Source of the DNA: Acidobacteriaceae bacterium
GTDB taxonomy: Bacteria; Acidobacteriota; Terriglobia; Terriglobales; Acidobacteriaceae
DNA: 10,966 nt
Reading direction: 5' to 3'
Assembly: GCA_003135495.1 (NCBI GenBank)
Contig: PLBX01000268.1
Location: forward strand, 1-10,966
Of this stretch, positions 1-5,474 are shown in pieces. The notes beneath the pieces are model-generated. The model was not told the origin of the DNA. It was given only the letters and a program-made list of their open reading frames with translations, and did not search any database. Position numbers and translations under genes: made by a program. Each line of letters opens with the position of its first letter. The stretch's first letter is position 1.

Positions 1-887
1 CATCCCCAAAATGGCCGCGTCAGTCCATTCAGATAACGGTCGACCGTAATCGCCATGACTAGCGCAGTCATGCCGAACGCCACGATGACTTTATCCACGT
101 GATAAGACACCGCCATCGGGTTGAGTTGCGCCGTCACCACCAGGCCGCCGAACGACAGCATGGTCATCATCAAATAAATAATGTAGAACGATGGTTGCCG
201 CAGCATCTGCCACGGAGTCAAATCCACGTTCGAGCTGCGCACGTGCTGCTTGATCTTGGCTTCCTTCTCGGTCCAGTTCGGTGGCGTCCATCCCGCAGGA
301 GGTTTCGCCAGGAACAAGGCCGCGCACAGCACGACAAAGCCCTGAATCGTTCCCCAGAAGATCAGCGCGTGCTGGTAGCCGGAGGTCTTAATCATGTTGG
401 CAATCGGAGAAACAGTGAGCGCCGTTCCGATGCCACAAGCGCCCGCCGTGAGACCGACGCAGAGCCCGCGGTAATCGGGAAACCATTTCAGTGCATTGCC
501 GATGGTTCCGCCATACACGATGCCCGCGCCCACGCCGCCCAGGCAATACCAGAAATATAGGCTGCGCAAAGTTTCGGCTTGGCCGGAGAAGACCCATCCC
601 AGTCCGACCAGAATGCCGCCCACGCCCAGCATCAGGCGCGGACCGATGCGGTCGACCAGGTAGCCTTCAAACGGCACCAGCCAAGTCTCGAGAATGATGA
701 AGAGGCTGAAAATTCCCTGGATGGCGGCGAGCGAGATATGCAAGTGAGACTACATGGGTTTGGTGAAAAGAGTCCAGGCGTATTGCAAATTCGCAATCGC
801 CATCATGGCTACGATGCCGGCCATGAGCTGGACCCAGCGGTTGGGAATACGGGACGGATGAATTAGCGAACTGGGATTCGTGGTCAT
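1..887 (-). pseudogene. Oxalate/formate antiporter-family (OFA) MFS transporter, interrupted by an amber codon and truncated by the window edge
   Basis: The product would be a 12-TM major facilitator of the inner membrane exchanging small carboxylates such as oxalate and formate. Translation from the ATG at 887 gives a short polar N-terminus, a first hydrophobic helix, then TAG at 752-750 (codon 46). The same frame then stays open to the window edge and remains family-like: an MFS motif A between TM2 and TM3 (GYLVDRIGPR), a glycine-rich helix (GGVGAGIVYGGTIGNALKWF), and a later TRPFWG stretch that resembles the second-half motif A. A GAGG ribosome site lies 5 nt before the ATG, and a promoter and a palindrome lie upstream. 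The stop is one C-to-T change from CAG (Gln), so this is a recent nonsense mutation, a sequencing error or a read-through codon. The next in-frame ATG would lose the first two helices. Substrate is inferred from family resemblance and from the neighbouring oxidoreductase. Confidence 0.82.
750..752 (-). other. In-frame amber stop in the MFS gene
   Basis: The codon order around it reads Lys-Pro-Met-TAG-Ser-His-Leu. Both sides are in the same frame and both look like transporter sequence, so no frameshift is involved, only a single premature stop at codon 46. Confidence 0.85.
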
Positions 888-918
888 CGATGCCTCATTG
901 TGAGTTCACCAGCACACC

Positions 919-940
919 GCGCAACCACCGACTGTTGCGC
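919..940 (-). promoter_or_regulatory. Inverted repeat in the transporter leader
   Basis: GCGCAAC at 919-925 and its exact reverse complement GTTGCGC at 934-940 are separated by 8 nt. The element lies between the putative operator and the ribosome site of the transporter, so it would be a stem-loop in the 5' untranslated mRNA. A second protein-binding site is the alternative. There is no T-run, so it is not a typical terminator. Confidence 0.4.
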
Positions 941-954
941 ATAGTGTTATATAC

Positions 955-973
955 TGGTCCGATTACCGAACCA
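955..973 (-). promoter_or_regulatory. 19-bp near-palindromic operator candidate
   Basis: The plus strand reads TGGTCCGATTACCGAACCA and the minus strand TGGTTCGGTAATCGGACCA, so the ends TGGT/ACCA and inner CG pairs are symmetric around position 964. It begins about 12 nt downstream of the -10 box of the transporter promoter, where a repressor would block initiation or escape. GntR/FadR-subfamily regulators often bind TGGT-N-ACCA type sites, though usually with a shorter spacer. The GntR/FCD gene at the other end of the window is the candidate ligand-responsive partner. This link is inferred. Confidence 0.5.
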
Positions 974-985
974 CTTGCGGGACGG

Positions 986-1014
986 ACTTTACCACTGTTG
1001 TAAAGAAGTGTCAA
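986..1014 (-). promoter_or_regulatory. Sigma70-type promoter for the MFS transporter
   Basis: On the minus strand a perfect -35 box TTGACA (1014-1009) is followed by a 17-nt spacer and a -10-like TAAAGT (991-986). This predicts a start near 979, directly upstream of the 19-bp palindrome and about 90 nt before the transporter ATG. Confidence 0.5.
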
Positions 1015-1025
1015 GACTCTATATC
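998..1025 (+). promoter_or_regulatory. Possible promoter for the plus-strand gene
   Basis: TTGTAA (998-1003), a 16-nt spacer and TATATC (1020-1025) precede the ATG at 1054 by about 30 nt. It overlaps the divergent transporter promoter, so the two would compete. The match is moderate. Confidence 0.25.
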
Positions 1026-1053
1026 CTCGTACGCTTCCCGATTGGGAACGGCG

Positions 1054-1860
1054 ATGAAAACAGCCATGGACCAAAGCCTCGAATCCCAAATCCAGACTTA
1101 CCTGGCGCATCTTGACGGCCTGCTCCGCCGTGGACAGGAACTTCGGGACGCATTGATGGCCGATCCCTCGGACACGGCGACCGTTGCGGCCATGAGACGC
1201 TGGCAGGAGGACTGCGGCGTGACCATCAATCAATTGTCTGGAGGCAGCAAAGCTCATTGGCTGGCCCGATCGTTCAGCCAAGCTTTTCTGATGCGCACCG
1301 CCGATGGGCGTGCCATGGAAGGCGCAGCTCCGGCCGAGCTCGCCCAGCAATTGCTTGGTGTTCTCGGACAGGCAGTGGCCTCGCTCACGGCGACAGACGA
1401 TAACGCGATTACCGCAGCTTCGTCTAACGCGCCGCCACCCCGGCGCTTCGAATTCGTTCACAACGCCGACATTCGGCCCGTGCTTGAGCAAGCCTATTCC
1501 GACAGCCGGACTGCCTTGGCCGCAGGCGACTATCAGCTTGCGCTGGTGACTGCTTGCGGAATTCTGGAGGCGATCGTGACCGACGCGCTCGAACACAAGG
1601 GCTCGGATGCTTTGAATAGTTATGGTGCGCCTGCGGGGAAGCTTGCCGATTGGTCGTTCGACACCCGCCTCGCCGTCGCCGAGAAGGTCGGATTGATTCG
1701 CGGCGGATGTGCGCGACTGCCGCAAGTGGCGCGGCACTACCGGGAACGCATGAACGCGGAGGGCGAGATTGCGGCGACTGCAACCGTTACTGAGCGTGAT
1801 GCGCGGACCACGGGTCAGGTACTGCATGTCATCATGAGGGATCTCGACCCCGGCCGGTAG
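1054..1860 (+). CDS. Conserved-looking protein of unknown function (268 aa; C-terminal part DUF4145-like)
   Basis: I do not recognise a firm family. The protein is soluble and largely helical, with no signal peptide, membrane segment or metal-binding cysteine cluster. The N-terminal third (from MKTAMDQSLES to about residue 85) is an alpha-helical, Gln/Leu-rich stretch. An Ala/Pro-rich linker near residue 120-130 follows. The C-terminal half contains a helix pair (around SRTALAAGDYQLALVTACG) followed by an acidic helix and a late RHYRERMNAE segment. That layout resembles DUF4145/abortive-infection C-terminal-like proteins, in which Arg/Asn residues of an RN..H-type motif are conserved. The resemblance is weak. 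ATG 1054 is chosen because GGGA lies 6 nt upstream; TTG 1042 and ATG 1066 are alternatives. It is the only plus-strand gene, lies between the transporter and the oxidoreductase operon, and converges on the 107-aa gene. Confidence 0.7.
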   Translation: MKTAMDQSLESQIQTYLAHLDGLLRRGQELRDALMADPSDTATVAAMRRWQEDCGVTINQLSGGSKAHWLARSFSQAFLMRTADGRAMEGAAPAELAQQLLGVLGQAVASLTATDDNAITAASSNAPPPRRFEFVHNADIRPVLEQAYSDSRTALAAGDYQLALVTACGILEAIVTDALEHKGSDALNSYGAPAGKLADWSFDTRLAVAEKVGLIRGGCARLPQVARHYRERMNAEGEIAATATVTERDARTTGQVLHVIMRDLDPGR

Positions 1861-1867
1861 TGCCGGC
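1853..1867. terminator. Weak bidirectional hairpin between convergent genes
   Basis: GCCGG and CCGGC flank a 5-nt loop over the stop codon of the plus-strand gene, in the short gap between two convergent genes. There is no T-run on either strand, so it would be a poor intrinsic terminator. Confidence 0.2.
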
Positions 1868-1889
1868 GAGCCTCCCTGCCGACCTTCAG

Positions 1890-2213
1890 TCAATCTTCCA
1901 GATCCTGCCGAAACACTGGTTGTGAAGGATCCAGGCTGCCGTCGATGACGCGCACCAGAAGGTTTGAATACGCATTGCTAGCTTCTGGCAGCGCTGCATA
2001 ACCTCGCTCCCGCTGCAGTGCGCCGCTATCTGAGTAGACAAGCGTGAAGTAGCGGCCCGATGAATATTGAAGCTCCAGCAAGCTGTTCGGCATGTCCGGA
2101 TCGCCTTGCTGCCCCAACACGTCCATCAGCGCAACTGTCCATTGCCTGCCCTTCGGGTCAGTAACGACCTCGCGCTCGAGGTACTGCCACTCGTCCATGC
2201 TCCATAGCGCCAT
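1890..2213 (-). CDS. Hypothetical 107-aa protein at the operon tail
   Basis: I do not recognise it. It is a small acidic soluble protein without cysteines, signal peptide or membrane helix. An N-terminal charged segment is followed by a TDPKGRQWTV stretch and an alternating hydrophobic pattern (LLELQYSSGRYFTLVYSD) that suggests a small antiparallel beta fold. The C-terminus is polar and acidic. The ATG is only 2 nt after the stop of the receiver-domain gene and has no clear ribosome site of its own, so translation is probably coupled to that gene. The two proteins may therefore act together, but no function can be assigned. Confidence 0.68.
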   Translation of the reverse strand: MALWSMDEWQYLEREVVTDPKGRQWTVALMDVLGQQGDPDMPNSLLELQYSSGRYFTLVYSDSGALQRERGYAALPEASNAYSNLLVRVIDGSLDPSQPVFRQDLED

Positions 2214-2215
2214 AT

Positions 2216-2578
2216 TTATTCGAGTAGCTGCTTTAACGCCCTCCCAACTTGCGTAGCTGTAAATGGTTTTGGGACCAGCAGGACTTTGCGTGCCTTGCGC
2301 GAGCGCAGGCTTGCCTCGGCCTGTTCCGGCGTGTCACTGATAATGACAACGGGAAACCCTGCGTGACTGGAGTGGGCGCGCACTGAGTCGAAGAGTGCTT
2401 CACTCATATCGTAGCTTGAACAATCGAGCACCAGCGCGTTGGCACTGTGCTCAATAATCAAGTCATTGACGGCGCTGGTGTAGCCGGATGCGGCGACCTC
2501 ATACCCCAGGTCACGCAGAGAAAACGTCAGCAACTCGGAGATCTCCGGAGTGTCGTCAATCAGCAGTACGCGTGGCAA
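2216..2578 (-). CDS. Single-domain response regulator (CheY-like receiver, 120 aa)
   Basis: The whole protein is one phosphoacceptor receiver domain. The acidic pair D8-D9 (LLIDD), the phosphorylatable D52 (LVLDCSS), the switch Ser81 (VVIISDT) and the catalytic Lys104 (VPKPF) are all in the expected places, so it should be phosphorylated by a histidine kinase. No DNA-binding or enzymatic output domain is attached. No ATG fits. The start must be the TTG at 2578-2576, because an in-frame stop lies six codons upstream and the first beta strand begins at residue 3. No strong ribosome site is visible. It starts 38 nt after the 121-aa gene, in operon-like spacing, and is followed 2 nt later by the 107-aa gene. 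No kinase is in the window, so its signal is unknown. Confidence 0.85.
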   Translation of the reverse strand: MPRVLLIDDTPEISELLTFSLRDLGYEVAASGYTSAVNDLIIEHSANALVLDCSSYDMSEALFDSVRAHSSHAGFPVVIISDTPEQAEASLRSRKARKVLLVPKPFTATQVGRALKQLLE

Positions 2579-2616
2579 AGTGTCCGCTACTTCTTACTGG
2601 CGCCGGTTCCAGGCAG

Positions 2617-2982
2617 CTATTTCTTCTTGCCTTCCGAGGGCTCCAGATCCATGACCCAGATTCGCCCTCCGGCGGTATAGTAAGCGCGTTGATCGTTCTC
2701 GATCATCGCACCCCAGGCCTCCAGCGTGCGCATGGCGAAAGTGACGCCTTCAAAATTGTTGCGTGCGTGGTCGAGGACCTGGTTCGTATGCCAGTTGTCG
2801 GTGAGAATCGCGTCACCGGCGTGCACCCGCAGCACAGTGTAGTAGCGGTCGTAGGCTGCTTCTGGCCGCACGTCGCGCGTGGCTCCGCGCTTCTTGCCTT
2901 CGGTGACGATATAACCTTCCTGTCCCTCGGGCTCAACTTCGGGTTCGGCAGGACGAGTGGGAACAACCGCTCTAGTGTTCAT
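2617..2982 (-). CDS. Hypothetical 121-aa protein, translationally coupled to the beta subunit
   Basis: No family is recognised. The ATG at 2982-2980 overlaps the TGA stop of the beta subunit (2981-2979) as ATGA, a classic coupling arrangement, so it is probably made in fixed ratio with beta. The first 30 residues are Pro/Glu-rich and likely disordered. The rest (from about YDRYYTVLRV) looks like a compact alpha/beta domain with several aromatic residues and a conserved-looking DNWHTNQVLDHARNN segment. The C-terminus is basic (EGKKK). There are no cysteines, so it carries no iron-sulfur cluster and is not the missing delta subunit. The open frame extends upstream to 3324, but that part overlaps beta out of frame and is low-complexity. 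A role as an accessory or structural partner of the oxidoreductase is inferred from coupling only. Confidence 0.78.
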   Translation of the reverse strand: MNTRAVVPTRPAEPEVEPEGQEGYIVTEGKKRGATRDVRPEAAYDRYYTVLRVHAGDAILTDNWHTNQVLDHARNNFEGVTFAMRTLEAWGAMIENDQRAYYTAGGRIWVMDLEPSEGKKK

Positions 2983-4043
2983 AAAGTTTGCGCCACCGCT
3001 TCGGCTTCGGCTGCAGCCGCCATGTTGGTTAGATTTTTCGCATCTGCCGCCTGGATCAAGGCCTCGGGCAGTTGCACGCCCATCATCTTCCACTGCTCGT
3101 TGGCAAACTTCTGTAGCTTGGCGATATGTTCGGCGTGGAGATGGCCAAAGCGCCCTTGCAACTTCAAATATTCCGAAACCGGCCTCATGCTTGCCGGACG
3201 GAAGCTGTAATCGAACTCGCGCTTCTCCGGATTCCACTCCCACATCGGGTAGAGACCGCATTCGACGACGAGCCGGCCCAAATCGATCGAGCGCGGCGTC
3301 TCGTACACGAATCCCTTCTGGCACGGGGTGTAGATCATCAGATACGCAGCGCCCTTGTGGTTAAGGCCTTTACGCACTTTGTTCATCAAGTCGATGGGAT
3401 AACCCACGCTGGCGGTCGCCACATAACAGTGAGGATGGCCCGCCGCCATCATGCGCGCGAGATCTTTAGGAAATAGCTTCTTGCCTTCCGGAACTTCCGG
3501 CCCGGGAGGCGAGAAAGTTGTCATGCCGCCATACGGTGTGCGCGACGAGGCCTGGATACCGGTATTCGCGTACTGCTCATTGTCGTAGCAAATAATGAGG
3601 CAATCGTGATTGCGATAAAGGGCGCCAGAAATCGAGGCGAGGCCGATATCAGAGGCGCTGCCGTCACCCGCTTCGCAAATGATATTCGGAAACTTTCCCT
3701 TCCACTTGCCTTTGCGAATCATGGCTTCATAAGCAGCGGCCACGCCTGCGGTGAAGCTCCCCGCGCTGCCAATCTGCGTGTGCGCCCACGGCACGTTGTA
3801 AGGCGTGCACAGGTATGAACTGTTCGCCACATACATGCAGCCCGTCGGCCCCACGAGAATCGTGTTGTCTCCCGCCGCCTTGCTGGTCATGCGGTATTGA
3901 ATCGAAGGCCCGCACCCGGCACAAGTCCGGTGACCGGGAACAAAGGGCTCCGACGAGGGTAGTTCAGGGTTGTAGAAACGCGCGCCCTGATTTGGATTGT
4001 CCAGAATCGGCAGCAACTGCCGCTGCACTTCAATCGTTGCCAT
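2979..4043 (-). CDS. 2-oxoacid:acceptor oxidoreductase beta subunit (TPP-binding), probable oxalate oxidoreductase beta
   Basis: This is the thiamine-diphosphate and iron-sulfur subunit of the pyruvate:ferredoxin oxidoreductase superfamily, 354 aa, cytoplasmic. It would bind TPP-Mg2+ and one 4Fe-4S cluster and cleave the 2-oxoacid together with alpha. The cluster ligands are C41 and C44 (TCAGCG), C69 (PTGC) and C241 (TPC). The TPP motif is G126-D127-G128 (GDGSASDIG), continued by YDNEQYANTG at 153-162 with N155 as a Mg ligand candidate. A GGAGG ribosome site sits 9 nt upstream of the ATG. Length and order are typical for the family. Assignment to oxalate rather than pyruvate rests on the alpha subunit. 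The last codon overlaps the start of the next gene. Confidence 0.93.
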   Translation of the reverse strand: MATIEVQRQLLPILDNPNQGARFYNPELPSSEPFVPGHRTCAGCGPSIQYRMTSKAAGDNTILVGPTGCMYVANSSYLCTPYNVPWAHTQIGSAGSFTAGVAAAYEAMIRKGKWKGKFPNIICEAGDGSASDIGLASISGALYRNHDCLIICYDNEQYANTGIQASSRTPYGGMTTFSPPGPEVPEGKKLFPKDLARMMAAGHPHCYVATASVGYPIDLMNKVRKGLNHKGAAYLMIYTPCQKGFVYETPRSIDLGRLVVECGLYPMWEWNPEKREFDYSFRPASMRPVSEYLKLQGRFGHLHAEHIAKLQKFANEQWKMMGVQLPEALIQAADAKNLTNMAAAAEAEAVAQTL

Positions 4044-4063
4044 AAATAATTTCCTCCAAAAGT

Positions 4064-4125
4064 CTAATCCTTATTAGTGAGTGGAGCGACGGGCGTCCCC
4101 GCCCGTCCACCCGGGTACAGCCCGG
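4064..4125. repeat. Hairpin-rich spacer between alpha and beta genes
   Basis: Three inverted repeats lie in 62 nt. CTAAT-N4-ATTAG occupies 4064-4077. A larger stem at 4081-4110 pairs GTGG plus ACGGGC with GCCCGTCCAC around GTCCCC, with a bulge in the left arm. CCGGG-N5-CCCGG occupies 4111-4125. The GC-rich pair looks like a dispersed palindromic repeat of acidobacterial intergenic regions. In the mRNA it would fold directly between the alpha stop and the beta ribosome site and could act as a processing or stability element. Confidence 0.5.
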
Positions 4126-4131
4126 CCCCCG

Positions 4132-5340
4132 CTACTCTTCAAACCCAACCCAGTGCGTGCGCTTCTCAATCTTCCCAGCCTTCATGACGGACATCATCTT
4201 CTCCGTCATCCAGTAAAACTCTTTCAGCACGATCGCTTCGCCGCCCATGCCCGCCATGAATGACAGCACGAGTGGACGCTTATCACTCTCATAAAGCGCC
4301 GCCGCCGCTTCGGCATAGAGAACGCCGCCGCTGCTAACGCTACCCAGTCCCATGTTGGTCTCGATCACGCCGACCACCTTGAATTTGCTGAGCGACTCGC
4401 GCACTTGCTCCGTGGGATAAGGCCGGATCGTGCGCAGCCGCACCAGACCCACTTTGATTCCCTTGTCGCGCATGTGCTTGATGGCGAAACGAGCCGTGAC
4501 CGCATGCGCACCTTGCAGAAAGAAAACTACTTCCGCATCGTCGGTCATGAACTCTTCAATCCACGGATCGTATTTACGACCGAAGATTCGCGCAAACTCC
4601 TCGTGAACTTCTTCGATCACCGGCATCGACTGTTCCATCGCTCGCGCCCGCTCCAACTGCAGCGGCGGCCCTTGCTCCGGCATAATCTGAGGTCCGTGAG
4701 ACACCGGATGCCGAGGATCGAGCGGATACGGATGCTTGTAGGGCGGCAGGAATTCTTTTACCTGCCCGGAGTCCGGCAGCTCGACATCGCCCGTGATGTG
4801 CGAGACGAAGAATCCATCCTGGCAAACCATCTGCGGCAAGAGCACCCGCGGATCTTCACCAATGCGATAAGCGATCAGGTGATTATCAAACGCTTCCTGC
4901 GCATCGCACGACCAGCCCATGATCCATCCCATATCGCGAGTCGAAAGCGCATCGGTATGCTCGGATCCAAAATCGCCCGGAGGATCAAGCGTGCGGTCCG
5001 CGATCATCATCTGCACCGGCATGCGGCTGCCTGAGATCGGCGAATACAGCTCGTAAGCAAATTGCACGCCTACGCCGGAACTTCCGGTAAACACGCGCGC
5101 GCCGCTCGAAGAAGCGCCGTGAGAAATGCTCAACTGCGAGTGCTCGCTATCCGCCACGATGTATTCGGCATCGAGCTCTCCATTAGCCACCATCTGCGCC
5201 AGCGCCATCATGGTCGCTGTATAAGGACGAATCGGATAGGCCGCAATCACATCGACGTCGGCAAACTTGGCCGCCTGCGCCGCCGCAACGCAGCCATTCA
5301 TCCTGACCGTTTTCTTCTTTTGTGCCGTAACTGTTGGCAT
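4132..5340 (-). CDS. Oxalate oxidoreductase alpha subunit (2-oxoacid oxidoreductase domains I and II)
   Basis: This 402-aa subunit shapes the substrate pocket over the TPP held by beta. Domain I is at about 10-230, and a domain II of PFOR type at about 270-385 contains RLRTIRPYPTEQVRE and a VIETNMGLG strand. Pyruvate enzymes have YPITP in the first loop. Here it is YPIRP (Y35, R38), and R116, D119, D123 and F124 follow in ADRTLDPPGDFGSEH. Subtracting 7 gives Tyr28, Arg31, Arg109, Asp112, Asp116 and Phe117, the oxalate-binding and switch-loop residues I recall from Moorella thermoacetica oxalate oxidoreductase. E66 (DSEHSQ) is the likely TPP-activating glutamate. GGAG lies 6 nt before the ATG. 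A 134-nt repeat-containing spacer separates it from the upstream flavoprotein gene. The alternative is another small 2-oxoacid, but the two arginines argue for a dicarboxylate without CoA. Confidence 0.9.
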   Translation of the reverse strand: MPTVTAQKKKTVRMNGCVAAAQAAKFADVDVIAAYPIRPYTATMMALAQMVANGELDAEYIVADSEHSQLSISHGASSSGARVFTGSSGVGVQFAYELYSPISGSRMPVQMMIADRTLDPPGDFGSEHTDALSTRDMGWIMGWSCDAQEAFDNHLIAYRIGEDPRVLLPQMVCQDGFFVSHITGDVELPDSGQVKEFLPPYKHPYPLDPRHPVSHGPQIMPEQGPPLQLERARAMEQSMPVIEEVHEEFARIFGRKYDPWIEEFMTDDAEVVFFLQGAHAVTARFAIKHMRDKGIKVGLVRLRTIRPYPTEQVRESLSKFKVVGVIETNMGLGSVSSGGVLYAEAAAALYESDKRPLVLSFMAGMGGEAIVLKEFYWMTEKMMSVMKAGKIEKRTHWVGFEE

Positions 5341-5414
5341 ATCTCGCTCCGCTTCTAAAAGTTCAAATTCTAAAGGTTCAAAGCTTTTTCTAGACCAATC
5401 GCCACCGTGGAAGA

Positions 5415-5465
5415 GCGGCCCTTCAGGGCCGCGTAACCCACGCCACCACGTGGGGCTTTAGCCCC
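5415..5465. repeat. GC-rich palindromic repeat between flavoprotein and alpha genes
   Basis: A perfect 7-bp hairpin (GCGGCCC, loop TTCA, GGGCCGC; 5415-5432), the palindrome CCACGTGG (5446-5453) and a second perfect hairpin (GGGGCT-TT-AGCCCC; 5452-5465) follow one another in the 134-nt spacer. The style matches dispersed intergenic palindromes I associate with Acidobacteriota. They may modulate the level of alpha/beta relative to the upstream genes. No T-run follows on the minus strand, so full termination is unlikely. Confidence 0.5.
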
Positions 5466-5474
5466 CGAGGCCCG

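Noticed and set aside
750..752. Pyrrolysine or programmed recoding at the TAG
   Set aside because: No pyrrolysine genes or recoding structure are visible, MFS transporters are not known to use it, and a one-base change from CAG explains the codon.
895..1893. Long open frame on the minus strand opposite the 268-aa gene
   Set aside because: Its translation is Arg/Ser/His-rich with no domain-like pattern, and the plus-strand frame has a better start, ribosome site and protein-like hydrophobic periodicity.
2983..3324. N-terminal extension of the 121-aa protein
   Set aside because: This part overlaps the beta coding sequence in another frame and is low-complexity and basic; the ATGA overlap gives a natural start.
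4132..5340. Annotation as ordinary pyruvate:ferredoxin oxidoreductase alpha
   Set aside because: The Thr of the YPITP loop is Arg, and the switch-loop residues match the oxalate enzyme at a constant offset.
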